Source: an uncultured Alphaproteobacteria bacterium
GTDB lineage: Bacteria > Pseudomonadota > Alphaproteobacteria > Caulobacterales > Aquidulcibacteraceae
Length of the DNA stretch: 64,000 nt
Reading direction: 5' to 3'
Assembly: GCA_902826245.1 (NCBI GenBank)
Contig: CADEEA010000010.1
Span: 1 to 64,000 of the forward strand
Each line of letters begins with the position of its first letter. Within the stretch, counting starts at the first letter, position 1. A program made the translations under genes and the position numbers. Below are positions 16,265 through 24,737 of the stretch, piece after piece. Below the pieces are notes generated by a model. The model was not told the DNA's origin, made no database searches, and was given only the letters and a program-made list of their open reading frames with translations.

Positions 16265-16645
16265 TCAAATCCGTTCCGCGCCGTCCGCATCGCCAAGGCG
16301 ACGATCAAAAGTGAGGAGCGGAAGATGGCCGTTCTGATGGGCAATCTCCAAGATTAGACAATCCGAGAAACCGAGTTTTGGATTGACGCGAAAGAGGTCC
16401 AGCGCACGCGCGACGAGATGCACCTCCTGCACGCTGAGTAGGGCATGATCAAGCAACATCTCGACGGCCAGAGCGATCTGCTTAGGTGAACGCCGGTAGA
16501 CGGCGTCCAGAACCCAAACGGTTTCCGCCAATACCAGATGCGATACCCAGGCGCCTTTCTCAACCGCGAGCTCCGCGCGCGCGACCTGAGCCGGATCGTC
16601 GCGCGCGATCAGGCGCACGAGCACATTGGTGTCAATCGCGCGCAT
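16265..16645 (-). CDS. VapC-type PIN-domain toxin, module 2
   Basis: 126 residues with the PIN acidic set: MRAIDTNVLVRL (Asp5), the Glu in LAETVWVLDAVYRRS, the Asp in GFSDCLILEIA and the Asp in LLTFDRRLG. It is of the short VapC type found with AbrB-like antitoxins. Its start overlaps the antitoxin end by 14 bp. An RNase role is expected from the family. Convergent with tpsB (17-bp gap). Confidence 0.9.
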   Translation of the reverse strand: MRAIDTNVLVRLIARDDPAQVARAELAVEKGAWVSHLVLAETVWVLDAVYRRSPKQIALAVEMLLDHALLSVQEVHLVARALDLFRVNPKLGFSDCLILEIAHQNGHLPLLTFDRRLGDADGAERI

Positions 16646-16892
16646 GTTTCTTGCGGATGTGAGCGCGCACGCCTTCTTTCAGGTCTTTAAGCGACTTCGG
16701 CTTTAGGGGCTCGCCCGCGAACACAGCCGCATGGATTTCCGCAGAGCTATGCCGCCCGGCGCGGCGCACGAGAACTTCGTCGCCGCTCTCCTCCCATTCA
16801 ATCGCCGAGCCCGGCCCGATGCCGAGCTTCTTGCGTATCTCGGCGGGAACCGAAATTTGGCCTTGCGCTGTCAGCTTTGAGGTGATGGGCAT
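16632..16892 (-). CDS. AbrB/MazE-type antitoxin, module 2
   Basis: 86 residues. The swapped-hairpin DNA-binding start is typical (SKLTAQGQISVPAEIRKKLG, then IGPGSAIEWEESGDEVLVRR), and the basic C-terminal tail should contact the toxin. It precedes and overlaps the PIN toxin gene by 14 bp, the usual antitoxin-first order. An in-frame ATG at the start of MPITSKL is well placed. ATTACCATGGTAAT, a 14-bp perfect palindrome just upstream (about 16901-16914), is a likely operator for autorepression. Confidence 0.88.
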   Translation of the reverse strand: MPITSKLTAQGQISVPAEIRKKLGIGPGSAIEWEESGDEVLVRRAGRHSSAEIHAAVFAGEPLKPKSLKDLKEGVRAHIRKKHARD

Positions 16893-16942
16893 GTCGCGTC
16901 ATTACCATGGTAATGCACCCAAGACAAGTGGATTGGCGCCCG

Positions 16943-17296
16943 CTACGCCCGCAATATCTGCTCCATCGCTTTGCCCTTGGCGAGTTCGTCGATCAGCTTG
17001 TCGAGGTAGCGGATTTCCCGCATCAGCGGCTCTTCGACGCTCTCCACCCGGACCCCGCAGACCACACCGGTGATCAAGGATCGCGAAGGATTGAGCTTGG
17101 GCGCTTCCGCGAAGAAGGCCTCGAAACTCACCTTCTTCTTCACCTGCGCGTTGAGCTTTGCTTGCGTGTAGCCCGTCAGCCAACGGATGATCGCATCGAC
17201 CTCCCCCTGCGTGCGCCCCTTCTTCTCCGCCTTGGCGATGTAGAGCGGATAGACGCTGGCGAAGCTGATGGCGTAGATGCGGTGGGGTTTGGGCAT
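16943..17296 (-). CDS. DUF2200 family protein
   Basis: 117 residues beginning [20 protein letters not shown], with the blocks [19 protein letters not shown] and [20 protein letters not shown], the pattern of DUF2200. The function is unknown, although the family is widely conserved as a stand-alone gene. The ATG at 17296 was chosen because the family begins there; the upstream frame has no matching residues. It lies about 50 bp upstream of the AbrB/VapC pair on the same strand. Confidence 0.88.
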   Translation of the reverse strand: MPKPHRIYAISFASVYPLYIAKAEKKGRTQGEVDAIIRWLTGYTQAKLNAQVKKKVSFEAFFAEAPKLNPSRSLITGVVCGVRVESVEEPLMREIRYLDKLIDELAKGKAMEQILRA

Positions 17297-17327
17297 ATCA
17301 CGATTTCCACGCCGACAACTCTTCGTC

Positions 17328-17708
17328 CTACCGCCCCTCGCGCATACGCCTAAGTTCAGCGTCAGTCTCCGCCTCCAGCCGCTCTTTGGCTGCCACTGCA
17401 GGCTTTCGAACAAGCACTATAACAGCGCCCAGCACGAAGAAGACTGGCGACCAGGTCGCCATCAAGACGAAGGCACTTACCTCCCGCCAGTCGGCGGAGA
17501 ATGATCGAACGGCATCTGCGAACTCATCGCTGGGATACCCCATCAGCGCTATGAGGTAGAATCCTACGCCAAGGAGAACGAAGCCGGCGGCACAGAGCCA
17601 CCACGTGCTCCACCTCGGTTGTCCCCACAACAACGCATACGAGCCAACGTGGGCGGTCAGAGTCAGCTGAAGGAGTTCCAAGCGCTCACCGCTCCACGCA
17701 AACCGCAA
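17328..17708 (-). CDS. Hypothetical small membrane protein
   Basis: 126 residues with two clear membrane segments (about 37-55, [19 protein letters not shown], and 80-100, [21 protein letters not shown]) and possibly a weaker one near 15-30. A charged C-terminal tail follows ([18 protein letters not shown]). No family recognised. Its first 23 bp overlap the end of phaA in another frame, which supports a compact operon but makes the start uncertain. The protein-like hydropathy is the main reason to call it. Confidence 0.65.
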   Translation of the reverse strand: MRFAWSGERLELLQLTLTAHVGSYALLWGQPRWSTWWLCAAGFVLLGVGFYLIALMGYPSDEFADAVRSFSADWREVSAFVLMATWSPVFFVLGAVIVLVRKPAVAAKERLEAETDAELRRMREGR

Positions 17709-18858
17709 TCCCCATGCCCCCGCCGATGCAGAGCGTGGCCAAACCCTTGCTCTTGCCGCGCCGACCCAGCTCGTACAACAACGTCGTCAGCACGCGCGCG
17801 CCGCTCGCGCCAATCGGGTGCCCGATCGCGATGGCGCCGCCATTGACGTTCACGATGGCTTCGTCCCAGCCCATGTCCTTGTTTACCGCGCACGCTTGCG
17901 CGGCGAAGGCTTCGTTGGCTTCGACCAAGTCCAGATCGCCCACTTTCCAGCCGGCGCGCTCCAGCGCTGCTTTCGACGCCGGTATCGGCCCGGTTCCCAT
18001 GATCGCCGGATCGACGCCGCGCGAGGCCCACGAAGCGATGCGCGCCAGCGGCGTCAACCCGCGCTTCTTCGCTTCATCGGCGCTCATCAACACCAGGGCC
18101 GCCGCACCATCATTGATGCCGGACGCGTTCGCGGCCGTCACCGTGCCGTCCTTCTTGAACGCGGGGCGGAGGCCCGCTGCGCCTTCGAGCGTGGCGTCGT
18201 GCTTGATGTATTCGTCGTTCTCCACAACCGTGTCGCCCTTGCGGCCTTTGATGGTCACGGCGACGATTTCATCCTTGAACTTGCCGGCCTTCTGCGCGGC
18301 GCTGGCTTTCTTTTGCGAGGCGGTGGCGAACTCGTCCTGCTGCGCGCGGGTGATCTGCCATTTCTCGGCGACGTTCTCGGCGGTGACGCCCATGTGATAT
18401 TGGTTGAACACGTCGGTGAGGCCGTCATTGATCATGGTGTCGGTGAACGTAACCGGGCCCATCTTCGTGCCGGCGCGCATGTGCGCGGCGTGGGCGCTGA
18501 GGCTCATATTCTCCTGGCCGCCAGCAACGACGATGGCCGCGTCACCGGCCTTGATCTGCTGATAGCCGACCACGACCGCGCGTAGCCCCGAGCCACACAC
18601 CTGGTTGAGCCCCCAAGCCGGGGCCTCATCGAACACCCCTGCGGCGCGCGCGGCTTGGCGGGCCGGGTTCATGCCCTGGCCGGCGGTCAGCACCTGGCCC
18701 AGCACCACTTCCGAGACCTCGCCCGCCTCGACTTTTGCGCGCTGCAGCGCAGCTGTGATCGCAATTCTTCCGAGCTCATGGGCCGGCGTTGCAGCAAACG
18801 CGCCGTTGAACGAGCCGACGGGCGTGCGGGCGGCGGAAACGATGACGATGTCGGTCAT
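17686..18858 (-). CDS. phaA: Acetyl-CoA acetyltransferase (PhaA thiolase)
   Basis: 390 residues, the usual thiolase length. It condenses two acetyl-CoA to acetoacetyl-CoA, the first step of PHB synthesis. The nucleophilic Cys is in [14 protein letters not shown] near residue 89; the NEAFAAQA motif, the [18 protein letters not shown] block with the catalytic His, and the [13 protein letters not shown] block with the second catalytic Cys are all present. The ATG at 18858 has a CCAGGAGCC ribosome site. It is divergent from phaR, which is likely to bind the shared 200-bp region. Confidence 0.95.
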   Translation of the reverse strand: MTDIVIVSAARTPVGSFNGAFAATPAHELGRIAITAALQRAKVEAGEVSEVVLGQVLTAGQGMNPARQAARAAGVFDEAPAWGLNQVCGSGLRAVVVGYQQIKAGDAAIVVAGGQENMSLSAHAAHMRAGTKMGPVTFTDTMINDGLTDVFNQYHMGVTAENVAEKWQITRAQQDEFATASQKKASAAQKAGKFKDEIVAVTIKGRKGDTVVENDEYIKHDATLEGAAGLRPAFKKDGTVTAANASGINDGAAALVLMSADEAKKRGLTPLARIASWASRGVDPAIMGTGPIPASKAALERAGWKVGDLDLVEANEAFAAQACAVNKDMGWDEAIVNVNGGAIAIGHPIGASGARVLTTLLYELGRRGKSKGLATLCIGGGMGIAVCVER

Positions 18859-19058
18859 GGGGGGCGGCTCCTGGAGGGCGAAGGCGTTGGCGGGAAACGA
18901 GACTTCGCCTGCCCTATCGCACAAGAGAGAGGCGAAATCCAAGAGTGCGCCGCCCCAATCACAGGTCAAAAACGGCGCTTTGTCTTGCATTGCGGCGAAG
19001 GAGGGAGGATTCTCCCGCTCGCTCGCGCCTTCGCGGGCGCAAGAGCGGGTGCGAACAC

Positions 19059-19688
19059 GTGGCGGAAGCGAACGGTCAGCCGACTGGAGAGGCAAGCGAG
19101 GCCGCGCCGGTGGTTATCAAGAAGTACGCCAACCGGCGGCTCTACAACACCAAGGCCTCAAGCTACGTCACGCTCGAGCACTTGTCAGAGATGGTGCGTG
19201 AGGGCGTGGACTTCATCGTTCTGGACGCCAAGACCGACGAGGACATCACCCGCTCGGTTCTCGCGCAAATCATCTTCGAGCAAGAGAGCCGCGGCCAAAA
19301 CCTGTTGCCGGTGGCGTTCCTGCGCCGGCTGATCCGCTTCTATGGCGACCAGATGCAAGGCTTCCTGCCGCCTTTCCTGGACATGAGCATGGAGAGTTTC
19401 TCCAAGGCGCAAGATACCATGCGCGAGAACATGTCGCGCAGCTTCGGCGCGCACACGCCGATGGCGGCGTTCGAGGATCTCACGCAGCGCAACATGGCGA
19501 TGTTTCAGCAGGCCATGAAGATGTGGGCGCCGTTCGCGCAAAACATGCCCGGCATGCCCGGCGCCATCCAGCCTCTTACGCCGAGCGATTCCGAGCCGGA
19601 CGAAAAAGACGCCCAACTCTCGGAACTCAAGAAACAAATGGCCTCTATGCAAAAGCAGCTCGAGGCGCTGGCGCGGACGAAGGGCTAA
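19059..19688 (+). CDS. phaR: PHA synthesis repressor PhaR
   Basis: About 209 residues. The N-terminal PHB/PHA-accumulation DNA-binding domain begins [20 protein letters not shown], followed by [16 protein letters not shown] and [12 protein letters not shown], then the accumulation-regulator domain and a coiled coil at the C-terminus ([18 protein letters not shown]). PhaR senses PHB and represses phasin and PHA genes. No ATG fits; GTG at 19059 gives MAEANGQ, while an in-frame ATG at 18945 would place the start in probable promoter DNA. It overlaps the convergent HxlR gene by 4 bp. Confidence 0.92.
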   Translation: MAEANGQPTGEASEAAPVVIKKYANRRLYNTKASSYVTLEHLSEMVREGVDFIVLDAKTDEDITRSVLAQIIFEQESRGQNLLPVAFLRRLIRFYGDQMQGFLPPFLDMSMESFSKAQDTMRENMSRSFGAHTPMAAFEDLTQRNMAMFQQAMKMWAPFAQNMPGMPGAIQPLTPSDSEPDEKDAQLSELKKQMASMQKQLEALARTKG

Positions 19689-20017
19689 TCGAGGCTCTTG
19701 CTCCAGGCCGTCGCCCAGCGCGTCAGCGGCACGAGGTGATTCAGCAATTCGGCGCCATGAGGGGTCAACACGTAACCATCGCCCGGCGCGTGATCGATCA
19801 AACCGGCGTCGCGCAATTCGCGCAGGCGCGTGTTCAGAACGCTGGGGCTGGCCTCGCACAAACGCGCCAGCTCGCGAAATTTCAGCGATCGCTCATTGCG
19901 GAGATTCCAGACGATGCGCAGCGCCTTGCGCCGGCCGAGCAGGTCGAACAATTGCGTAACCGGATGGCGGCGGGGCCCATCGTTGGCGGGCGTTTTGGAG
20001 GACGCGGCTGGTTTCAC
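19685..20017 (-). CDS. HxlR-family transcriptional regulator
   Basis: About 110 residues with a winged helix of the HxlR kind: QLFDLLGRRKALRIVWNLRN, LKFRELARLCEASPSVLNTR, LRELRDAGLIDHAPGDGYVL, then TPHGAELLNHLVPLTRWA. These proteins respond to thiol or aldehyde stress in characterised cases; the signal here is unknown. The start is uncertain: GTG 20017 gives the family length. The open frame extends to 20194, but that part does not resemble protein. Confidence 0.82.
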   Translation of the reverse strand: MKPAASSKTPANDGPRRHPVTQLFDLLGRRKALRIVWNLRNERSLKFRELARLCEASPSVLNTRLRELRDAGLIDHAPGDGYVLTPHGAELLNHLVPLTRWATAWSKSLD

Positions 20018-20098
20018 TACGTTTTTGATAGCGAGGCGGATCGTTCGAAACAATCGAATCTCGTTGCAATCTATCCAACCTTTGGCTAGATTGGCGGC

Positions 20099-20368
20099 AT
20101 GCGCGAAATTGCCCTTTACGACGCGAAAAACGCGTTGTCGGCCCTTATCCAAGAGGTCGTCGAGACGGGGGCCGAGTTCCTGATCACCCGCCACGGAATG
20201 CCCGCAGCCAAGCTAACGCCCGTCAAAGCGCCTTTGTCGGCGCAGGAGCGCGCCGAGGTTATGCGCAGAGTTCTCGCCAACCGCGACGCGCGGGTGCGCG
20301 CCAATCCCAGCGAAGCGGAGAAAACCACCTGGGAAGAACTCAAAAGCTGGATGGATGACGATCGGTGA
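20099..20368 (+). CDS. Phd/YefM-type antitoxin, module 3
   Basis: 89 residues: MREIALYDAKNALSALIQEV, FLITRHGMPAAKLTPVKAP, then an acidic tail (EKTTWEELKSWMDDDR). The Phd fold and C-terminal toxin-binding helix are clear. Antitoxin and toxin overlap by 4 bp (GTGA), with the antitoxin first. It is divergent from the HxlR gene. Confidence 0.88.
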   Translation: MREIALYDAKNALSALIQEVVETGAEFLITRHGMPAAKLTPVKAPLSAQERAEVMRRVLANRDARVRANPSEAEKTTWEELKSWMDDDR

Positions 20369-20778
20369 CCGGTGTGGTCGTCGATGCGTCAGCCGTGGTG
20401 GCTATTGTCGCGGCGACCCAGGCGACTGCCGCGGCCACCGCCTTCGCCTCAGCGCCGCCGGCATCGCTCCTCGCGCCCGCCCACTTTGGCCTTGAAGTTC
20501 GGCACGCTCTTGTACGTCTTGAGCGCCGCAATCTCCTCGCCATCGGGAGCGCGGACGCCGACCTCCTTGCAATCGAGAGTCTAATTGTTTTTGCGCCTCC
20601 GCCCGACAACCTGACCTTATTTGAAATATTGAGACTCGCGCGCACAGAGGCGCTGGGCGTTTACGATGCGGCCTACCTCGAACTATGCCTGCGATCCCAG
20701 GCCGCTCTTGCCAGCCGCGACAGCGCGTTGCTGGCGGCGGCGCAACGTCAGGGTGCGGAGACGCACGACCTTCGGTGA
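20365..20778 (+). CDS. VapC-type PIN-domain toxin, module 3
   Basis: 137 residues from a GTG start inside the antitoxin stop. PIN acidic residues are visible in VVVDASAVVAIV (Asp7), FGLEVRHALVRL, VYDAAYLELCLR and ALASRDSALLAAA. It resembles the longer VapC branch found with Phd/YefM antitoxins. The GTG start and coupling fit low toxin expression relative to antitoxin. Convergent with the amidase gene. Confidence 0.88.
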   Translation: MTGVVVDASAVVAIVAATQATAAATAFASAPPASLLAPAHFGLEVRHALVRLERRNLLAIGSADADLLAIESLIVFAPPPDNLTLFEILRLARTEALGVYDAAYLELCLRSQAALASRDSALLAAAQRQGAETHDLR

Positions 20779-20789
20779 GCTACATCGCT

Positions 20790-22211
20790 TCACCCCCAAA
20801 CTCCCGGCCGCCGCCCCACCCATGGCAGCTCCTTCTCCAACTGGCCCGCAAGCCGGAACAGCGTCGCTTCGTCGGCGTATTTGGCGGTGAACATCATGGC
20901 GATGGGCAATCCGCCTTCGCTCATCCACAGCGGCAGCGACATTGAGGGCTGGCCGGTCATGTTGAAGGGCGGCGTGAAAGGGAACGTTTCAGCTTGGTGC
21001 TTGTCGAACGTCTTCAGGTCGTCGGTGAGCGTGTCGAGATAATCCACGCGCGGCGGGGCCGTGCCAAGAACCGGCGTGAGGTACACATCGAAGCTCTCGA
21101 AACGCGTTAGGATTTGCCGGCTCATCAAGCGCAATTGCTGCCACGCCCAGAACGCATCGGCGCCGGTGATCTTCAAACCAGCCTCATAAGCGCGCCGCGC
21201 CAGGGGTTCGATATCCTCGCCGGGTTCGCGGCCCTTGATCTCGACCCAGCGTTTGATTCCGGCCGCGAGATTGGATGCCGAGACAAAACTCTGTGCGCGA
21301 TAGAGCGCGCGATACTCGATGCCGAGCCCCTCCTCGCGTACGTCGTGCCCAAGTGCGGCAAGCGTCTCTGCGGTGCGTTCCAACGCGGTGCGCACTTCCG
21401 CTGCGATCGGGTTTCCTGTGGGCGTTTCGCTCGACCAGAACACGCGCATTTTGCCAGGCGCTCGGCTCACTTCTTCCAGGTAGGGCCGCTCCTTGGCCGG
21501 GTACGCGAAAGGTGAATTCGGCTCAGCGTAACCCGTCGCGTCCAGCATCGCGGCGCTGTCGCGAACGCTGCGCGTGACGACGTGATCAACTGAAAAGCCG
21601 ATGGCGCGGTCGGTGTCGTGCTGGCCGTTCGGGTTGCGGTCGCGCGTGGTTTTCAATCCCACCAATCCGCAGCACGCAGCTGGAATCCGGATCGACCCCA
21701 ACCCGTCGCTCGCATGCGCAAGCGGAACCATGCCGGAAGCCACCGCCGCGGCCGCACCACCGGAGGAGCCCCCGGAAATGTGTTCGGTGTTCCAGGGATT
21801 GCGGCAAGGCCCGAGCCGCGCAGATGTGGTGACGCCGGGGATGCCGAATTCGGGCGTGTTGGTTTTGCCGAGCAGCACCATTCCGGATTGCCGATAACGA
21901 TCGGTCAGCGTTGAATCCTCTGAATCTGCGTCGACGCAGGCGAACCGGCTGCCCGAGGTGCGCGGCCAGTTCTTTACCCTTAGGCCTAGATCCTTGATCA
22001 GGAACGGCACGCCCTTGAACGGCCCGTCCGGCAGATCGCCGGCAGCGCTAAGGCGCGCCTCGTCATACGCCTTGTAGACCACCGCGTTGAGGCTGGGATT
22101 GTGGCGTTCGATCCGCTCGATCGCCGCTCCCAACAATTCGCCCGGCGACACCTGCCGCGCGCGCACCAGTTCGGCGAGTCCAAGCCCGTCGTAATCCGCA
22201 TATTCGCGCAT
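20790..22211 (-). CDS. Amidase-signature family hydrolase
   Basis: 473 residues. The Ser-cisSer-Lys triad is intact: Lys73 in GVPFLIKDLG, Ser149 in ISGGSSGGAAAAVASG and nucleophile Ser173 in DGLGSIRIPAACCG. The usual DxGGSIR is DGLGSIR here. C-terminal blocks FPFTPPFNMTGQPSMSLP and LPIAMMFTAKYADEATLF are typical of aliphatic or aryl amidases, and of the 6-aminohexanoate-cyclic-dimer hydrolase-like branch. The substrate is unknown. Stand-alone gene, divergent from the beta-lactamase-fold gene. Confidence 0.93.
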   Translation of the reverse strand: MREYADYDGLGLAELVRARQVSPGELLGAAIERIERHNPSLNAVVYKAYDEARLSAAGDLPDGPFKGVPFLIKDLGLRVKNWPRTSGSRFACVDADSEDSTLTDRYRQSGMVLLGKTNTPEFGIPGVTTSARLGPCRNPWNTEHISGGSSGGAAAAVASGMVPLAHASDGLGSIRIPAACCGLVGLKTTRDRNPNGQHDTDRAIGFSVDHVVTRSVRDSAAMLDATGYAEPNSPFAYPAKERPYLEEVSRAPGKMRVFWSSETPTGNPIAAEVRTALERTAETLAALGHDVREEGLGIEYRALYRAQSFVSASNLAAGIKRWVEIKGREPGEDIEPLARRAYEAGLKITGADAFWAWQQLRLMSRQILTRFESFDVYLTPVLGTAPPRVDYLDTLTDDLKTFDKHQAETFPFTPPFNMTGQPSMSLPLWMSEGGLPIAMMFTAKYADEATLFRLAGQLEKELPWVGRRPGVWG

Positions 22212-22325
22212 GACATCTCCTCGTCGGTGTTATGGACGTCCACGGGGCGCAGGCAAGCCGACACAGCGCGCTTGCTCCCCACCTCGGCTTTGGCGACAAT
22301 GGGCGCGCATGGGGGCCGGGAGATT

Positions 22326-23336
22326 ATGAACCGCCGCACTTTCCTGACCACAAGCGCGGCCTGCTGCGCGCTCAGCACTTCTGCTTTGGTCGCGCGCGCG
22401 CAGCCAGGGCCGAGGTTTGCAGAAGCCGCCACCTATAGCGCCGAGCGCGGGGGCGTGGGGTTTGTGGTTGCTCACCACGGTTTGCTGGTCGCAGAGGATT
22501 ATCCCAATGGCGGCGGGGTCCATACGCGTTGGCCGATCGGCGCGGGAACGCGCGTCTTCGCGCCGCTATTGGCGGCCGCGCTGGCGGGCGAAAACCTGCT
22601 CAGCCTCGACGATCCCGCGGCGTCAATATTGTGGGAGTGGACCTCCCACCCCGTGAAAGCCACGATTTCGATCCGCGCGCTGCTCAATGGCACAAGCGGC
22701 TTGGCCTTCGGTGCGGGAGCGCCGCAAAATCTGGACGCCGCGCTTATGCTAGAACCAACGGAGGCGCCTGGCTTGCGCTTCAAGGACGACGCCGCCCCCT
22801 ACATCCTGCTCGCTGAAATCGCCCACCGCCGACTGCAGATGGCGGGCAAGGATCCAGACCCCGCTCGTTTCTTGACCGCGCAGGTGTTAAGCGAAATCGG
22901 CTGCGTGCCGATCGCGTGGACGCGCTGGCCAAGCGGAGCGCCGAGATTGGACGACGGCGTGGCTGTCAGCACGCGCGCTTGGGCGCGCGCAGGAGAGTTG
23001 ATCCGGCGTGAGGGCGTTTGGCGTGGGCAACAGCTGGCCGACGACAGAATCTTGCGCGAAGCGCAGCGCGGCTCATTTGCGGAATCGCGCGCGGGATTTG
23101 GCTTGTGGCTGGCGGCGCCGGCGAACTCGCCATCGCGAGCGCCGCTCGACAGCGACCTTTGGCGCGCCGCTTCGCCGGCGCCGATCGACCTCGCGATGGC
23201 TGCCGGCGCCAATGGCGCGCGGCTTTATTTTTCAAGGACCGAAGGTCTTGTCGTAGCGCGCCAAGGAAACGCCGCATCCGTTTGGTCGGACGCGGAATTC
23301 CTCTCGTTGATTTGGCGCGGACTAGATCGCGCCTAG
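22326..23336 (+). CDS. Beta-lactamase-fold protein lacking the SxxK motif
   Basis: 336 residues. A Tat-type signal (MNRRTFLTTSAACCALS) precedes a serine beta-lactamase/class-C-like fold: VGFVVAHHGLLVAEDYPNGG, then TRWPIGAGTRVFAPLLAAAL where active relatives have SVSKS or a similar SxxK, then IRALLNGTSGLAFG. The region that should hold YxN reads DDAAPYILLAEIAHRRL, without the Tyr-x-Asn pattern. I therefore see no catalytic serine or tyrosine. An AGGAGATT-like ribosome site precedes the ATG at 22326. The stop codon TAG (23334-23336) lies inside the 106-bp repeat that follows. Confidence 0.75.
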   Translation: MNRRTFLTTSAACCALSTSALVARAQPGPRFAEAATYSAERGGVGFVVAHHGLLVAEDYPNGGGVHTRWPIGAGTRVFAPLLAAALAGENLLSLDDPAASILWEWTSHPVKATISIRALLNGTSGLAFGAGAPQNLDAALMLEPTEAPGLRFKDDAAPYILLAEIAHRRLQMAGKDPDPARFLTAQVLSEIGCVPIAWTRWPSGAPRLDDGVAVSTRAWARAGELIRREGVWRGQQLADDRILREAQRGSFAESRAGFGLWLAAPANSPSRAPLDSDLWRAASPAPIDLAMAAGANGARLYFSRTEGLVVARQGNAASVWSDAEFLSLIWRGLDRA

Positions 23337-23438
23337 AGCATTTTCCGACGAAGTGGATACCGGTTCGTCGCAAGAAAATGCGACCAAACAAAAACCTAGA
23401 GCCCCGATCCGATTCAATCGGATCGGAATAGGCTCTAG
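23333..23438. repeat. 106-bp CTAGAGCATTTTCC dispersed element, copy 1
   Basis: It begins CTAGAGCATTTTCCGACGAA and ends GGATCGGAATAGGCTCTAG, with short terminal inverted repeats (CTAGAGC against GGCTCTAG). A second palindrome (GATCCGATTCAATCGGATC) lies near the right end. Copy 2 (35852-35957) matches in the opposite orientation. The element carries the stop codons of the genes on both sides: TAG of the plus-strand hydrolase and TAG of the minus-strand gene. Confidence 0.9.
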
Positions 23439-23752
23439 CCGCGCGGGCGCAGCAACAGGCCGCCGATCAAGCCAAGCACGCCGCCGCCCGAAGCGCCGGT
23501 GATCAAGTTGGCGAGGTTGGCATTTTGGGCGTTGCCCTCTCCCAACAGCGAACCCCAATTCTTTGTGATGTCGGCAATCGCTGCGACACTGGCGCCATCA
23601 GGCGACGCCGCAAACGCAAGCCCCGCGCCCCCGATCGCGCCGATCAGGCTGCGCCCGACGACGCCGCCGCCGCCGCGGGTCAACACACCCAAAATATTGC
23701 CGCCGATAGCGCCGCCAACGGCCGAAACCACATACGGTAGGATCATATCCAT
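23435..23752 (-). CDS. Glycine-rich membrane protein, hypothetical
   Basis: 105 residues with a Gly-zipper-like N-terminal segment (LPYVVSAVGGAIGGNILGVL), a second (GVVGRSLIGAIGGAGLAFAA) and a third near the end (GASGGGVLGLIGGLLL). The pattern suggests a small oligomeric membrane protein. No family recognised. The ATG at 23752 has a GGGAAGCG ribosome-site-like sequence upstream. Its last codons and stop lie within the dispersed 106-bp element, so the C-terminus may have been remodelled by it. Confidence 0.7.
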   Translation of the reverse strand: MDMILPYVVSAVGGAIGGNILGVLTRGGGGVVGRSLIGAIGGAGLAFAASPDGASVAAIADITKNWGSLLGEGNAQNANLANLITGASGGGVLGLIGGLLLRPRG

Positions 23753-24012
23753 GTTCGCTTCCCTCCCTCGCGTCGCCTCGAACGGTCTGCGTCCGCTGCG
23801 GCAAAAGTGAGCATAGGCTGGCGCCGCCAATTACGCAAAGTGATGATTGCGCGACTGTAATGGGAATGTCAGTCATCGCTTTCGCCCGCGGCGCGAAGGC
23901 CACGCTCAAGCGCTGATTGCAGGTTACTCACAGCATCGCCCGTTTGAGGGGCGTGCCGTGGCGGACGGAGTGTGCTTAAGATTTCCCTAATGCCCCCACT
24001 GATCACCCTCCC

Positions 24013-24735
24013 ATGATCGATATCTGCATAGTCTGCACCTATGACGCTGTAAAGTTCGCCGAGGCGCTCGTGCGCCTGCTGGAGGCTGAGCAGCACAATG
24101 TACGCCTATGGTACGGGCGCCAATCGCTGCAGGCCATGGATGAGGCCAAGGCGTCGCGGGCGGCGGTTCTACTGGTGTGGTCGTGCAACGCGCCGACCCA
24201 GCATTATATGCTGGAATGGGCCAATTGCGTTTCTCCCGACCGCCTGATCGAAGTGGCGCTGGCGCCGACCGCGCCGCCGCTCGATAGGCTCGCGCCGATC
24301 ATCGATTTCAGCCAATGGCGCGGCGAGCGTGGCGGACGCGCCTGGAGCGCGCTGAACGAGCGGCTTCGCACGATTACGCGGGCGCTCGACCCTCCCAAAG
24401 CGCCGCCCAAACAAGCGATCTTTGCGATGGGGCTCGCCAGCGTCGCGGCTGTAGGCGGCGCGTTCATGGTGCGCGTGAACGAGCCTGAGAGCATTGCGGC
24501 GCCAGCTCAAGTCGCGATAGCTGAGGATCTCGGCATCGGCGGCGCCGTCGAGGCCGTCGAGCCAGCTTCCGCGGAGGAGCTGGAATGGATCGAGCCCGTC
24601 CGCGCGCTGCGTTACGATCCTATCGAAGCCGCTCCATTGCAGCTGGTGGAACGGCCGCTACCGGAACTGCCCGAGCTCCGTGACCCTACTCTGCTGGAAC
24701 GCTTGGCCAATCTCAATCCGCTCCGGGGCGGCTGA
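24013..24735 (+). CDS. TIR-domain single-pass membrane protein
   Basis: 240 residues. Residues 1-105 read as a TIR domain: MIDICIVCTYDAVKFAEALV, then NVRLWYGRQSLQAMDEAKAS, AAVLLVWSCNAPTQHYMLEW (Glu68 in the position of the catalytic Glu of TIR NAD hydrolases) and IIDFSQWRG. One membrane segment (about 135-153) then leads to a proline- and glutamate-rich C-terminal region of about 85 residues. The domain call is by motif only and could be a related flavodoxin-like fold. Single-gene context; neighbours do not show a defence operon. Confidence 0.65.
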   Translation: MIDICIVCTYDAVKFAEALVRLLEAEQHNVRLWYGRQSLQAMDEAKASRAAVLLVWSCNAPTQHYMLEWANCVSPDRLIEVALAPTAPPLDRLAPIIDFSQWRGERGGRAWSALNERLRTITRALDPPKAPPKQAIFAMGLASVAAVGGAFMVRVNEPESIAAPAQVAIAEDLGIGGAVEAVEPASAEELEWIEPVRALRYDPIEAAPLQLVERPLPELPELRDPTLLERLANLNPLRGG

Positions 24736-24737
24736 GT

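Noticed and set aside
23869-24096. 75-codon minus-strand frame at the TIR gene start
   Set aside because: Overlaps the TIR gene start in antisense; no ribosome site and no recognised motif, though its C-terminal part looks somewhat protein-like.
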